From Acidimicrobiia bacterium (GTDB taxonomy: Bacteria; Actinomycetota; Acidimicrobiia; Acidimicrobiales; Acidimicrobilacustridaceae), in contig JAFIEP010000093.1 of NCBI GenBank assembly GCA_020832495.1, positions 1 through 41,662 of the forward strand: a DNA stretch of 41,662 nucleotides, read 5' to 3'. The position numbers and the translations under genes were made by a program. Shown here piece by piece: positions 32,876 through 41,639 of the stretch (positions are counted from its first letter, which is position 1; each line of letters opens with the position of its first letter). The notes under the pieces were generated by a model, which made no database searches, was not told the DNA's origin, and saw nothing but the letters and a program-made list of their open reading frames with translations.

Positions 32876-34063
32876 TCAGTCGACCAGCGCGTTGGCCTGT
32901 GCCACCCGGCCGAGCCACTCGCCGCTCGGCTTCACCGTGCGGCGCTGTGTCGACCGATCGACCTCGACGATGCCGAAACGGGGCGCGTACCCGAAGGCCC
33001 ACTCGAAGTTGTCGAGCAGGCTCCAGTAGGTGTACCCGCGCACCTCGATGCCGTCGTCGCAGCAGCGGAGCACCCCCTCGAGGGCGCGGCGCACGTACTC
33101 CACCCGGCGGGCGTCGTCGTCGGTGCACAGCCCGTTCTCGGTGACGAGCACGGGGAGACCGGTGGTGGCGGCCGCATGGCGGATGGTGGCCTCGAGGGCC
33201 TCGGGCCAGAACTCGTACCCCATGTGGGGCACTTCCTCGACCCCCGGTTCGGCCCCGAGCATGCCATCGGGGCCGAACCGGTGTCGGGAGTACGTCTGGA
33301 CACCCACGAAATCGTCGCCCTCGAGTCGTTCGAGGAAGCGATCCTCCATCAGCCGGAGGGCGTCGTCCCGATTGCGCACGGCGGCGGGGTCGTCGGGAGG
33401 GTCGGCCTGATAGTCGGCCATCGCCATCGTGATGCCGCAGGGCAACGAGGGCTCGACGTTGCGTATCGCCTCGACGGCGCGCGTGTGGGCCAGCGAGAAG
33501 TGCTCGGCCGCCACCTCGAACTGGGCCAGATCGGTGGCACCTGGGGGGAACAACCCCATGACGAAGCCCATGAAGGCCACGATGTTGGGCTCGTTGATGG
33601 TGCACGCCCGGCCGATGAGGTCGCCGAGGTGCTCGGTGGCCACTTCGCAGTAGCGGGCGAAGCGGTCCACGATCGCCGGATCGCCCCAGCCCCCCGCTGC
33701 CGCCGCCCATCGAGGGGTGGTGAAGTGGTGGTAGGTGACCACCGGCGTGACCCCGTGGGCCAGACACGCAGCGCACACTCGACGGTAGTGGTCGAGGGCG
33801 GCCACGGAGATGTGGCCCTCCTCGGGCTCGATGCGACTCCACTCGAGCGAGAAGCGGTAGTTGTCGAACCCCAAGGCGGCCAGGAGCGCAATGTCGGCCT
33901 CGTAGCGGTGGTACTGGTCGCAGGCGTCGCCCGCCGGCTCGGCGCACACCGTGTCCGGCCGGTGCTCCCAGTCCCACCAGTCGTTGTTGGTGGTGTTGCC
34001 TTCCACCTGGTGCGCGGCGGTTGCCGTGCCCCAGGTGAAGCCGTCGGGGAACGAGGTCGTCAT
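32876..34063 (-). CDS. GH1-family beta-glucosidase/glycosidase
   Basis: The 395-aa GH1 enzyme starts FPDGFTWGTATAAHQVEGN. It has acid/base E158 in TINEPN and nucleophile E309 in LVTENGL, followed by GYTYWSLLDNFEWAFGYAPRFGIV. Both catalytic glutamates are present, so it should cleave beta-glycosides with retention. It is shorter than the usual 440-480 residues, and the region around TYHHFTTPRWAAAAGGW replaces the common YHWDLP. No signal peptide is seen, implying a cytosolic enzyme. The ATG at 34063 is chosen because the TIM-barrel fold starts there. Confidence 0.92.
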   Translation of the reverse strand: MTTSFPDGFTWGTATAAHQVEGNTTNNDWWDWEHRPDTVCAEPAGDACDQYHRYEADIALLAALGFDNYRFSLEWSRIEPEEGHISVAALDHYRRVCAACLAHGVTPVVTYHHFTTPRWAAAAGGWGDPAIVDRFARYCEVATEHLGDLIGRACTINEPNIVAFMGFVMGLFPPGATDLAQFEVAAEHFSLAHTRAVEAIRNVEPSLPCGITMAMADYQADPPDDPAAVRNRDDALRLMEDRFLERLEGDDFVGVQTYSRHRFGPDGMLGAEPGVEEVPHMGYEFWPEALEATIRHAAATTGLPVLVTENGLCTDDDARRVEYVRRALEGVLRCCDDGIEVRGYTYWSLLDNFEWAFGYAPRFGIVEVDRSTQRRTVKPSGEWLGRVAQANALVD

Positions 34064-34185
34064 GGCGCCGCACCTTACCGGCACCGTCTGACGTCGACCC
34101 GTGGCGGTGTCCCGGCCAAGACGCCAGATGCTCGTCCCACGCGGGCTGGTGACCATGCGAGGGCACCCACTACCCTCCCGAGGGC

Positions 34186-35562
34186 ATGGTCGCTGACTGG
34201 ATCTCGCGGCGGGCGGGGCGGCGAACGGGGCGTGGGGCCTCGGCGTTCGTCCTCGTCGGCGTCGCCATCGTGATGGTCGGCTGCAGCCTGGGCACCACCG
34301 ACGAGTCGATGACCGGACCCGACACCACGGTCACGACCACGGTGGAGATCGTCCCCGATGTCGTCACCACCGCCCCGCAGACCGACAGCGTCGAAGGGCT
34401 CTTCCTCGAGTTCGACGAGGTCGGCCAGATCGACGACCCAGTGGCCATCGCCAGCCGCTCCGGCTCGGAATCGATGTACGTGGTCGACCGGGACGGGCGC
34501 ATCCGTCGGGTGGCCGCTCGTACCACCTACGACCGCGACGGCAGCGTGCGCAGCGTGTCGTACGCGCTCGAGCGTGGCACGGTGCTCGACATCCGCTCCG
34601 AGCTGCGGGGCAATCGATCCGAGCAGCGGGCCGACGGGGAGGCGCCGGTCGACCCTCGGGTTCTCGACATCGCCTTCTCCACCGACGGTCGACGCCTCTA
34701 CGTCCACTTCATCGACGGCACCGGAGCCAACGTCGTCCACGAGTACCGCGTCGAAGGAGACCGAGCGGTCACCGACAGCCGCCGTGAACTCCTCCGGGTG
34801 CCGCCACCGAACAACGGCGAGGCAACCGACCACACCAACGCGGGGGGCGGGCTGCTCATCGGTCCGGACGGGTTCCTCTACGTGGGCATCGGTGACCGAA
34901 CGACCGACCTTGCCGACGAAACCGCCGACGCACCGCGTTCGACCGCACAGGATCCAGCGACCTTGTCCGGCAGCCTCCTGCGCATCGACCCCGACGGCGC
35001 CGGCGACGGCCAGGCGTACGCCGTGCCCTCCAGCAATCCGTTCACCGACAATGGCGGTGCGCCAGAGGTGTGGATGATCGGCGCCCACGATCCGTGGCGC
35101 TTCAGCTTCGACCGGGCGACCGGGGACCTGTGGATCGGGGACCGTCGAGGCATGGAGGACACGGTGAGCTGGCTCCCGTCGCTGCAGGGCGCGGCCGGCA
35201 AGGGCGCCAACCTCGGGTGGCGACTGGCCGGCGACCGTGAGGCCGACGAGGGCGCCGTGCCGTCATCGCTCGTGGTGCTCGATCGCACCGCAGAGGCCTG
35301 CGGGGTGGTGGGCGGTCTCGTCTACCGGGGCGAGATGCTCCCCGACCTCGAAGGGGCCTACCTGTTCGGCGACGGCTGCGCACCGACCGTCCAGGCGATG
35401 CTGGCCACGACGGGCGTGGTGCTTCAACAGCACCAGGTAGCCGCCGTCCCCGGCGGGCTGGTCGACATCGCCGAGGACCTCCAGCGGGAGCTGTGGGTGC
35501 TCAGCGGGGAAGGTGCAATCCTGCGGATCGTGGGCACCGACGGTGTGCCTGTGGGAGACTGA
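34186..35562 (+). CDS. PQQ-type glucose/sorbosone dehydrogenase-like lipoprotein
   Basis: The 458-aa protein has a lipoprotein signal with lipobox MVGC (Cys33) and a Thr/Val/Pro-rich linker (about 35-65). A six-bladed propeller of the GSDH family follows. DHTNAGGGLLIGPDGFLYVGIGDRT (about 216-240) and the blades GSLLRIDPDGAG, IGAHDPWRFSFD, GANLGWRLAGD and GGLVYRGEMLPDLEGAYLFGD are typical. Family members oxidise sugars with PQQ outside the membrane; whether this organism makes PQQ cannot be judged here. It ends 4 bp before the next gene. Confidence 0.87.
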   Translation: MVADWISRRAGRRTGRGASAFVLVGVAIVMVGCSLGTTDESMTGPDTTVTTTVEIVPDVVTTAPQTDSVEGLFLEFDEVGQIDDPVAIASRSGSESMYVVDRDGRIRRVAARTTYDRDGSVRSVSYALERGTVLDIRSELRGNRSEQRADGEAPVDPRVLDIAFSTDGRRLYVHFIDGTGANVVHEYRVEGDRAVTDSRRELLRVPPPNNGEATDHTNAGGGLLIGPDGFLYVGIGDRTTDLADETADAPRSTAQDPATLSGSLLRIDPDGAGDGQAYAVPSSNPFTDNGGAPEVWMIGAHDPWRFSFDRATGDLWIGDRRGMEDTVSWLPSLQGAAGKGANLGWRLAGDREADEGAVPSSLVVLDRTAEACGVVGGLVYRGEMLPDLEGAYLFGDGCAPTVQAMLATTGVVLQQHQVAAVPGGLVDIAEDLQRELWVLSGEGAILRIVGTDGVPVGD

Positions 35563-35566
35563 GGTG

Positions 35567-35767
35567 ATGGCACGGTCCTCGATCATCCCGGGCAACGGTC
35601 ACCGTGCCGCCCGCCGGAGCCGACGGCCACGACGCCCGCACCTGCGGGTGTGGGATCGCAGCCGACACCGACGCCAGGGGCTCTTCGCCACCCTGGTGCT
35701 GCTCGACGACGACCCCGTGCTGATGTGTGAGTGTGCCGACGGCGAGCCACACAGCTGTCGCTCGTGA
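35567..35767 (+). CDS. Small basic hypothetical protein
   Basis: The 66-aa product is not recognised. The first half is very Arg-rich ([23 protein letters not shown]). The second half ends in a Cys/His cluster [11 protein letters not shown]. It could bind nucleic acid or metal. It lies 4 bp after the sugar dehydrogenase with a GAGG-type ribosome site, and its stop overlaps the nitrobindin start (GTGA), so it is probably translated. Confidence 0.6.
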   Translation: MARSSIIPGNGHRAARRSRRPRRPHLRVWDRSRHRRQGLFATLVLLDDDPVLMCECADGEPHSCRS

Positions 35768-36246
35768 GCCCACCGGATCTGCACCCCGACATTGCGGGCC
35801 TCGCCATCCTCCTCGGCACATGGGAAGGCACCGGCCGCGGCGAGTACCCCACCATCGAAGCGTTCGACTACCACGAGACGATCTCGTTCGCCCACGTCGG
35901 GAAGCCGTTCCTCTCCTATGGCCAGCGCACCCGGGCCTCAGGCGACGGGCGCCCGCTGCACGCCGAGTCGGGCTATCTGCGGCAACCCTCCCCCGGTGTC
36001 GTCGAGTGGGTACTCGCCCACCCGACCGGCATCGTCGAAGTGCAGGTGGGAACGTCGACCGCAGACACGCTGCGCTTCCGCTCGACGGCGGTGATCGGCA
36101 CACCCTCGGCGAAGGATGTGACCGAGGTGGTGCGCGACATCGACCTCGACGGCGACATCCTCCGCTACCGGGTGGCCATGGCTGCGGTTGGCCAGCCGCT
36201 CACCCACCACCTGGCCGCCGAACTCCGCCGTCGACCCGACAGCTGA
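35764..36246 (+). CDS. Nitrobindin-like heme-binding beta-barrel protein
   Basis: The 160-aa FABP-like protein has the nitrobindin signatures [16 protein letters not shown] (about 15-30), [19 protein letters not shown] (about 33-51) and the C-terminal [12 protein letters not shown] (about 145-156). The latter contains the His that normally ligates ferric heme. Nitrobindins scavenge NO or isomerise peroxynitrite. The GTG start overlaps the upstream small gene by GTGA. Confidence 0.88.
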   Translation: MSPPDLHPDIAGLAILLGTWEGTGRGEYPTIEAFDYHETISFAHVGKPFLSYGQRTRASGDGRPLHAESGYLRQPSPGVVEWVLAHPTGIVEVQVGTSTADTLRFRSTAVIGTPSAKDVTEVVRDIDLDGDILRYRVAMAAVGQPLTHHLAAELRRRPDS

Positions 36247-36256
36247 GTGGCTCGGC

Positions 36257-36727
36257 TCAGGCCTTGCCGTCGGCCGTGGCGGCGCGCTCGAGACGCTCGA
36301 GGGTCTGTTCCATCGACGTCCTGTTGTGCTCGGCTCGATCGGCGACCCCGCTGAGCACTCCGCCCAGCAGCTTCGACACCGCCGCTCGACGGTCCTCCCA
36401 GGACTCGGTGACCACACAGCCGTCGCCATCCGGCTCGAACGTGTAGGACCAACGCGCCACCGCAGCAGGGCCGACCGCCACGTCGAACACGAACCGGCGG
36501 CCGGCCTCGACTTCGACGACCGTGGCAGTCGTGCTCCAACGTCGCCAGCCGTTGCGGTTGTCACCACGGAAGCGGGCGCCGACCTGGGGTCCGTCCGCAC
36601 CGCCGATCCACCGGCACCCGGTGGTCTCGGGCGACCACTCCCCCATGCGGGTCACGTCGCTCACCATGGCCCACACGACGTCGGGTGAGGCGCCGATTCG
36701 TCGCTGTGCCGTCACCTGGTCGGTCAT
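36257..36727 (-). CDS. SRPBCC/polyketide-cyclase-like protein
   Basis: The 156-aa START-fold protein begins VTAQRRIGASPDVVWAMVSDVTRMGEWSPETTGCRW, the usual entry to the SRPBCC barrel. It has WRRWSTTATVVEVEAGRRFVFDV in the middle and a long C-terminal helix (about 118-150). It should bind a hydrophobic ligand; no reaction can be assigned. It is convergent with nitrobindin (10 bp gap) and divergent from selO (86 bp). Confidence 0.82.
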   Translation of the reverse strand: MTDQVTAQRRIGASPDVVWAMVSDVTRMGEWSPETTGCRWIGGADGPQVGARFRGDNRNGWRRWSTTATVVEVEAGRRFVFDVAVGPAAVARWSYTFEPDGDGCVVTESWEDRRAAVSKLLGGVLSGVADRAEHNRTSMEQTLERLERAATADGKA

Positions 36728-36813
36728 GGCAAGCCACCGTAGCCACTGGCGGACGCCGAGAGCCCACCGACCGACGGTGGGGAGGGAGCGACACCGCCGA
36801 TACCGTCAGGTGC

Positions 36814-38505
36814 GTGACCGCAACCGAACTCGACGTGTTGGACTTCCACAACCGTTTCACCGCAGCGCTACCCGCCGACCCCGACACCACCAACCACCGT
36901 CGACAGGTGGAGGGTGCTGCCTACAGCCGGGTGTCCCCCACCGCCGTGTCGTCACCCACCACCGTGGCGGTGGCCCCGGAGGTCGCCGATCTCTTGGGCA
37001 TTCCCGAGGAACTGTGGCAGACCGAGGACTTCGCCGCCGTGTTCTCCGGCAGCCGTGTGCCCGCTGGCGCCGACCCTCACGCTGCGGTCTACGGGGGTCA
37101 CCAGTTCGGGAACTGGGCAGGCCAACTCGGTGACGGGCGTGCGATTGCGCTCGGTGAGGTGCGAGACCGCCACGGCGGCCACCAGATGCTGCAGCTGAAG
37201 GGGGCAGGCCCCACCCCTTACGCCCGCACTGCCGACGGCCGGGCCGTTCTGCGCTCGTCGTTGCGCGAGTACCTGTGCAGCGAGGCAATGGCCCACCTCG
37301 GCATCCCCACCACCCGGGCGTTGTCGCTGGTGCTCACCGGCGATCAGGTGGTGCGCGACGTCCTCTACGACGGCAACCCTGCCCCCGAACCAGGGGCGGT
37401 GGTGTGCCGGGTGGCCCCGTCCTTCCTCCGGTTCGGCACCTTCCAATTGCCGGCGTCGCGCGGTGACGTCGACCTGCTGGGCCGTCTCGTCGGCTACGCC
37501 GTGCGTACCGAGGCACCGGAGGTGCTCGATCGCGACGACGCCGACCTGTCGCACACCGACCGGTCGGACGCCGACCTGTCAGAGCCCGTGCCGGCCGAGG
37601 CGGTGGGTCGCTGGTTCCACCTCGTCTGCGAACGCACCGCCACCCTCGTCGCGGACTGGATGAGGGTCGGCTTCGTCCACGGCGTCCTCAACACCGACAA
37701 CATGTCGACGTCGGGGCTCACCATCGACTACGGCCCCTACGGGTGGCTCGAGACATTCGACCCGGCGTGGACGCCGAACACCACCGATGCCGCCACCCGT
37801 CGCTACCGCTACGGCGCCCAGCCTCAGGTCGCCCAGTGGAACCTCCTGCAGTTGGCCAATGCCCTGGTGATGCTCACCGAGGATCCCGAGCCCCTTCAGG
37901 GCGGCCTCGAGGACTTCGCCGACCGCTACCACGCGTTGTTCGCCACCATGATGGCCGAGCGCCTCGGATGGGGTTCACCGATGGAGGGTGACAGCGACAT
38001 CGTGGGGCAACTGTTCGAGGTGCTCACCAGCACCGAGGTCGACCAGGTGCTGTTCTTCCGTGACCTGGCCGCGGTGCCAATCGATACTGGTGGCGATCTG
38101 GGTGGCAGCGGACAGGACCTGCGCGGCAGACAGGTGAGCGACGACGACCTGCTCGACCCGCTGCAGGAGGCCTTCTACGCTCCCCACGAGCTGACCGGCG
38201 ACGTCCGCCAGGGCTTCGTGACCTGGCTCCGGGCGTGGGGGGCCCGAGTCACCGCCGGTGGGCTCGACGATGACGATCGACGGCGCAGGATGAACGAGCT
38301 GAACCCCCGGTTCGTGCTGCGGAACTACCTGGCACAGGAGGCCATCGACGCCGTGGCGGCGGGCGACCCGTCGTTGCTCCACGAGCTGCACGACGTCCTC
38401 CGCCGCCCCTACGACGAGCAGCCCGGCAAGGAGCGCTTCGCCGCCCGCCGGCCCGAGTGGGCTCGCCACCGGGTGGGCTGCTCGATGCTGTCCTGCAGCT
38501 CCTGA
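36814..38505 (+). CDS. selO: Protein AMPylase SelO (YdiU family)
   Basis: The 563-aa pseudokinase-fold protein transfers AMP to Ser/Thr/Tyr of targets in redox stress. Core motifs are present: AAVYGGHQFGNWAGQLGDGRAI (about 88-110), LQLKGAGPTPYARTADGRAVLRSSLREYL (about 127-155), and GFVHGVLNTDNMSTSGLTIDYGPYGWLE (about 286-313) with the catalytic/metal Asn and Asp. It ends SCSS; the Cys third from the end is where eukaryotic SELENOO has selenocysteine. The length exceeds E. coli YdiU (478 aa), partly from an Asp/Ser-rich insertion near 240-260. The GTG at 36814 is the best start. Confidence 0.93.
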   Translation: MTATELDVLDFHNRFTAALPADPDTTNHRRQVEGAAYSRVSPTAVSSPTTVAVAPEVADLLGIPEELWQTEDFAAVFSGSRVPAGADPHAAVYGGHQFGNWAGQLGDGRAIALGEVRDRHGGHQMLQLKGAGPTPYARTADGRAVLRSSLREYLCSEAMAHLGIPTTRALSLVLTGDQVVRDVLYDGNPAPEPGAVVCRVAPSFLRFGTFQLPASRGDVDLLGRLVGYAVRTEAPEVLDRDDADLSHTDRSDADLSEPVPAEAVGRWFHLVCERTATLVADWMRVGFVHGVLNTDNMSTSGLTIDYGPYGWLETFDPAWTPNTTDAATRRYRYGAQPQVAQWNLLQLANALVMLTEDPEPLQGGLEDFADRYHALFATMMAERLGWGSPMEGDSDIVGQLFEVLTSTEVDQVLFFRDLAAVPIDTGGDLGGSGQDLRGRQVSDDDLLDPLQEAFYAPHELTGDVRQGFVTWLRAWGARVTAGGLDDDDRRRRMNELNPRFVLRNYLAQEAIDAVAAGDPSLLHELHDVLRRPYDEQPGKERFAARRPEWARHRVGCSMLSCSS

Positions 38506-38510
38506 CACTC

Positions 38511-38540
38511 GCCCCGCGCCGCCCCGCCCCGCCCCGCCCC
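38511..38540. repeat. GCCCC microsatellite between convergent genes
   Basis: Four exact gcccc units fill 38521-38540, after a variant gccccgcgcc at 38511-38520. The tract lies between the selO stop and the convergent GNAT stop. No stem or T tract is present, so it is not an obvious terminator. Confidence 0.85.
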
Positions 38541-38542
38541 GG

Positions 38543-39016
38543 TCAGGCCTCGAGTCGGTAGCGGTACACGTTGGTCTCGCGCTGTTCGAATCCGAGGCGG
38601 CGGTACAGACGGTTCGCCGACTCTCGACTCGGACGTGACGTGAGGTCGACCGTCGTGGCCCCAGCGACGCGTGCTCGCTCGAGTGCCTCACGGCTGAGCG
38701 CCTCGCCCACCCCGCGGCCCCGAGCTGCTTCGTCGACCACCACATCCTCGATCCAGGCCCGCACTCCGGTGGGGATGCGGAACAACACCAAGGTGAGACT
38801 CCCGACAATGCGCCCGTCGGCATCAGGGTCGCGAGCAATGAGCAGCACCGAGCCCCGAGAGCTGCAGATGGCAGCCAGCTCCTCGGACGTCGGCGGTCGA
38901 CTCGACGAGGAGAGCTGGGGAATCAGCCGGGTGAAGGCGTTCAGCACCTCCGGTGTGGCGTCGGTGGCCTCGCTGATCTCGACGGCGGTGGTGGGGTCGG
39001 GGTTCGCGTTGCTCAT
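38543..39016 (-). CDS. GNAT-family N-acetyltransferase
   Basis: The 157-aa acetyltransferase has a typical GNAT core: AWIEDVVVDEAARGRGVGEALSREALERAR (about 90-119), containing the acetyl-CoA pyrophosphate loop RGRGVG. TTVDLTSRPSRESANRLYRRLGFEQRETNVYRYRLE (about 123-156) follows. The acceptor is unknown. The ATG at 39016 follows GGGTCGGGG; a GTG immediately precedes it. Confidence 0.88.
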   Translation of the reverse strand: MSNANPDPTTAVEISEATDATPEVLNAFTRLIPQLSSSSRPPTSEELAAICSSRGSVLLIARDPDADGRIVGSLTLVLFRIPTGVRAWIEDVVVDEAARGRGVGEALSREALERARVAGATTVDLTSRPSRESANRLYRRLGFEQRETNVYRYRLEA

Positions 39017-39041
39017 CACCCCGACCCTACCCAGTCACCGC

Positions 39042-39461
39042 TCAGTCGCAGGCGGTCTCGCCGTCGGGGTAGACGACCACCACGTCGACAGCGTCACCGG
39101 CGGCACCGTTGGCGATGATGCACGACATCACGCCCTCGGTCTCGACGGTGCCCTCGTCGAAGGTGACCTGGATGGTCCGCTCGCCGATGCCTTCCACCTC
39201 CGCATCGGGGAAGGCCGCCTCGAAGCCGGCGATGTAGGCGCCGGTCACGGTGTCGTCGTCGAGGTCGTCGAACGAACCGGTGGCACCGTCGTCGCCGTCG
39301 TTGCCTCCATCGCTGTCGGTATCGCCCGCATCGGTGTCGGCACCGCCGTTGGTGGTGGCTGGCTCGTCAGCGTCGTCGCTGCTGCAGGCAGCAGCACCGA
39401 AGGCGAAGGTGGCGGCAACCCCGCAGAGGGCGAGACGTCGGGCGAAAGTGATGGTGGTCAT
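39042..39461 (-). CDS. Small acidic lipoprotein of unknown function
   Basis: The 139-aa product has a lipoprotein signal (FARRLALCGVAATFAFGAAAC, lipidated Cys about 26). A strongly acidic Asp/Gly/Thr linker (about 28-65) leads to a small alpha/beta domain with a cysteine pair (SCIIAN and the terminal ACD) that may form a disulfide. The second ATG (39459-39461) was chosen because GAGGAG lies 4 nt upstream. It is not assigned to any family. Confidence 0.75.
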   Translation of the reverse strand: MTTITFARRLALCGVAATFAFGAAACSSDDADEPATTNGGADTDAGDTDSDGGNDGDDGATGSFDDLDDDTVTGAYIAGFEAAFPDAEVEGIGERTIQVTFDEGTVETEGVMSCIIANGAAGDAVDVVVVYPDGETACD

Positions 39462-39615
39462 GGTGCTCCTCGGCATGAAGGTGGACATCCCCAGGGAGCA
39501 CCGACACCCTGGACGTCGAGAACGTAGTCGACACAGGAGGTGCGTGGGAACCCGGAGGGTCCGTGCACGGACGCCGATGGAGCGCTGCGGGGCGCCGACC
39601 CACCGACCGTTGGCG

Positions 39616-39969
39616 TCAGCTGACCAGGAACGCCGAGGCCCGCTCGGGAGGTCGACCGATGATGGCGGCGTCGGAGCGGACCAGCAACGGACGCTGCAGG
39701 AGCCGCGGGTGCTCGAGGAGCAACTCGATCACGGCGTCGGCCTCGGTGTAGTCGGCAGGGTCCAGCTCGAGGCCCTTGAAGAACGGATCCTTGCGCACCA
39801 GGTCGGCGACCGGGTCCTCGAGGACACCGATGATGGCCTCGAGCGTCGCTCGATCGGGCGGATCGTCCAGGTAGCGACGCACGTCGATCTCGGCGTCGGC
39901 CTCGGTGGCGGCGTCGAGCACCTTGCGCGACGTCGAGCACTTCGGGTTGTGGTAGATGATGGTGGTCAC
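39616..39969 (-). CDS. ArsC-family reductase (glutaredoxin-type arsenate reductase-like)
   Basis: The 117-aa thioredoxin-fold protein starts TTIIYHNPKCSTSRKVLDAA. The catalytic Cys10 is in NPKCSTSR, as in plasmid-type ArsC, and LLEHPRLLQRPLLVRSDAAIIGRPPE (about 83-108) supplies the conserved Arg residues. It may reduce arsenate using glutaredoxin or be one of the related ArsC/YffB proteins. No arsR/arsB gene is near. The GTG start overlaps the citrate synthase stop (GTGA). Confidence 0.85.
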   Translation of the reverse strand: MTTIIYHNPKCSTSRKVLDAATEADAEIDVRRYLDDPPDRATLEAIIGVLEDPVADLVRKDPFFKGLELDPADYTEADAVIELLLEHPRLLQRPLLVRSDAAIIGRPPERASAFLVS

Positions 39970-41534
39970 GGGGTCTCCTCGGTGCCGTCGAGCGGTGGCA
40001 CGGGCACAGGTGGGGGCGGACCGACGTAGCGGGCGGAGGGGCGGATGATCCGGTTGTCGGCGGCCTGCTCCAAGATGTTGGCGCACCAGCCGATGACCCG
40101 GCTGGAGGCGAAGGTGGGGGTGAAGAGCTCACGGGGCAGACCACAACGGTCCATCACTACGCCGGCGTAGAACTCGACGTTGGCGTAGAGCTCCCGACCG
40201 GGCTTCAGCTCGGCCAGCACGTCCACCACCGTCTGCTCCACCTGGGTGGCGAAGTCGGCCAAATCACCACCGAGTCGCTCGGCCACCTCTCGCAGGAGCA
40301 CCGATCGTGGGTCGTCGGTCTTGTAGACCCGGTGACCGAACCCCATGATGCGCCCGCCCCCGGTGACGGCGTTGCGCACCCAGGCGTCGGCGTTGTCCGG
40401 GGTGCCGATGGCGTCGAGCATGTCGAGCGCCCGGCTCGGAGCACCACCGTGGAGCGGACCCGACAGCGCGCCGATACCGCCGACCACCGCCGCACCGAGA
40501 TCAGCACCCGTGGAGGTGATGACCCGGGCGGTGAAGGTGGAGGCGTTGAAGCCGTGATCGATGGTGGTGATCTGGTACTGCTCGACCCCTCGCGCCAGGT
40601 CGGGGTCGGGGACCTCACCGGTCAGCATGTAGAGGTAGTTGGCGGCGTAGCCCAGCTCGGGGTGCGGGTCGATGGGCTCGAGCCCCTGGCGCAGGCGATA
40701 CAACGCCATGATGAGGGTCGGGATCACGGCGCAGATGCGTTCGGCGTCGGCCTTGAGCTCCTCGTGGGTGATGTCGAGCGACGGCTGGCAACCTGCAGCA
40801 GCAGCCACCTGCGACACGGCCGTCCGCAACCCGTCGAGAGGAATGAACTGGTCGCCCGCCGACGCGATCGCCGGCAACAACGGCTGCACCTCGGTGGGTA
40901 CCACCCGCAAGGGAGCGATGCGCTCGACGAACTCGGCCCGCTGCCGCCGGTCGGGCAGGGTGCCCTCGAACATCAGGTACCACACGTCCTCGATGCTGCG
41001 AGTGCGCGCCAGCTCCGTGGCGTCGTACTGGCGGTAGTGGTAGAAGCCCTCCTGGCCACGGACGTCACCCACCTCGGTCTCGGCCACGATGACCCCGGCC
41101 AGGCCCTTCGGTGCTTCCATCGACCCGGGCTGGTGCACCGGCTCGATCGACGCCACCCCCATGACGTCACGCAGTGACACAATGCCGGTCAGGTCGCCGG
41201 CATCGTCCACCACGGGGATGTGGCGATAGCCCTTCTCGCCGAGACGGCGGAAGGCGCTGAGCACCGGCTCGTCGCTCGTGGCGGTGTCGGGCGCAGGCGT
41301 CATGGCCTCGCCCACCTTCACCGTGGTGGGATCGGACCCTGCGGCGGTGATGCGCACCAGGTCGCGCTCGGTGAGGATCCCCACCGGGCGGACGCCGTCG
41401 ACCACCACCACCGCGCCCACCGATGCTGCCTCCATGGCGGCGGTGGCCTCGGTGACGGTGGCCTCCTCGGTCACGGTCACCACCGGGTGGCTCATGATCT
41501 CGGCGATGGTTCGGATCACTGCGGGATCAGCCAC
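39966..41534 (-). CDS. CBS-domain/citrate synthase fusion protein
   Basis: The 522-aa protein has two CBS motifs at the N terminus (about 9-65 and 70-128; MSHPVVTVTEEATVTEA, HIPVVDDAGDLTGIVSLRDV). A full citrate synthase domain follows (about 140-505). Catalytic features are GPLHGGAPSRALDML and GFGHRVYKTDDPR. The usual catalytic Asp in NVDFYSG reads Glu in NVEFYAGVVM. CBS pairs bind adenine nucleotides, so citrate (or 2-methylcitrate) formation may be energy-regulated directly. The GTG at 41534 is chosen because GAGGAGG lies 4 nt upstream. It is followed by the overlapping ArsC-like gene. Confidence 0.88.
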   Translation of the reverse strand: MADPAVIRTIAEIMSHPVVTVTEEATVTEATAAMEAASVGAVVVVDGVRPVGILTERDLVRITAAGSDPTTVKVGEAMTPAPDTATSDEPVLSAFRRLGEKGYRHIPVVDDAGDLTGIVSLRDVMGVASIEPVHQPGSMEAPKGLAGVIVAETEVGDVRGQEGFYHYRQYDATELARTRSIEDVWYLMFEGTLPDRRQRAEFVERIAPLRVVPTEVQPLLPAIASAGDQFIPLDGLRTAVSQVAAAAGCQPSLDITHEELKADAERICAVIPTLIMALYRLRQGLEPIDPHPELGYAANYLYMLTGEVPDPDLARGVEQYQITTIDHGFNASTFTARVITSTGADLGAAVVGGIGALSGPLHGGAPSRALDMLDAIGTPDNADAWVRNAVTGGGRIMGFGHRVYKTDDPRSVLLREVAERLGGDLADFATQVEQTVVDVLAELKPGRELYANVEFYAGVVMDRCGLPRELFTPTFASSRVIGWCANILEQAADNRIIRPSARYVGPPPPVPVPPLDGTEETP

Positions 41535-41616
41535 GGGGCCTCCTCTGCGGGGGTCGATGAAGGGCCAGGAGCCGCCGGTGTGACGACGAAGCCGACCGAA
41601 TCCTACCGGAGTGACC

Positions 41617-41639
41617 GTGGCCACCCCACCGGTGGCCAC
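41617..41639. promoter_or_regulatory. Strong 9-bp inverted repeat upstream of the CBS-citrate synthase
   Basis: gtggccacc (41617-41625) and ggtggccac (41631-41639) form a perfect 9-bp stem with a 5-nt loop, 83 bp before the GTG. It could be a regulatory site or the terminator of a gene beyond the window. No T tract is visible on either side, and no coding region is supported in 41535-41662. Confidence 0.45.

Noticed and set aside
39616-39969. Arsenic resistance operon
   Set aside because: Only an ArsC-like reductase is present, coupled to citrate synthase; no arsenite pump or arsenic-type ArsR is nearby, and the ArsR at 21548 has a zinc-type site.
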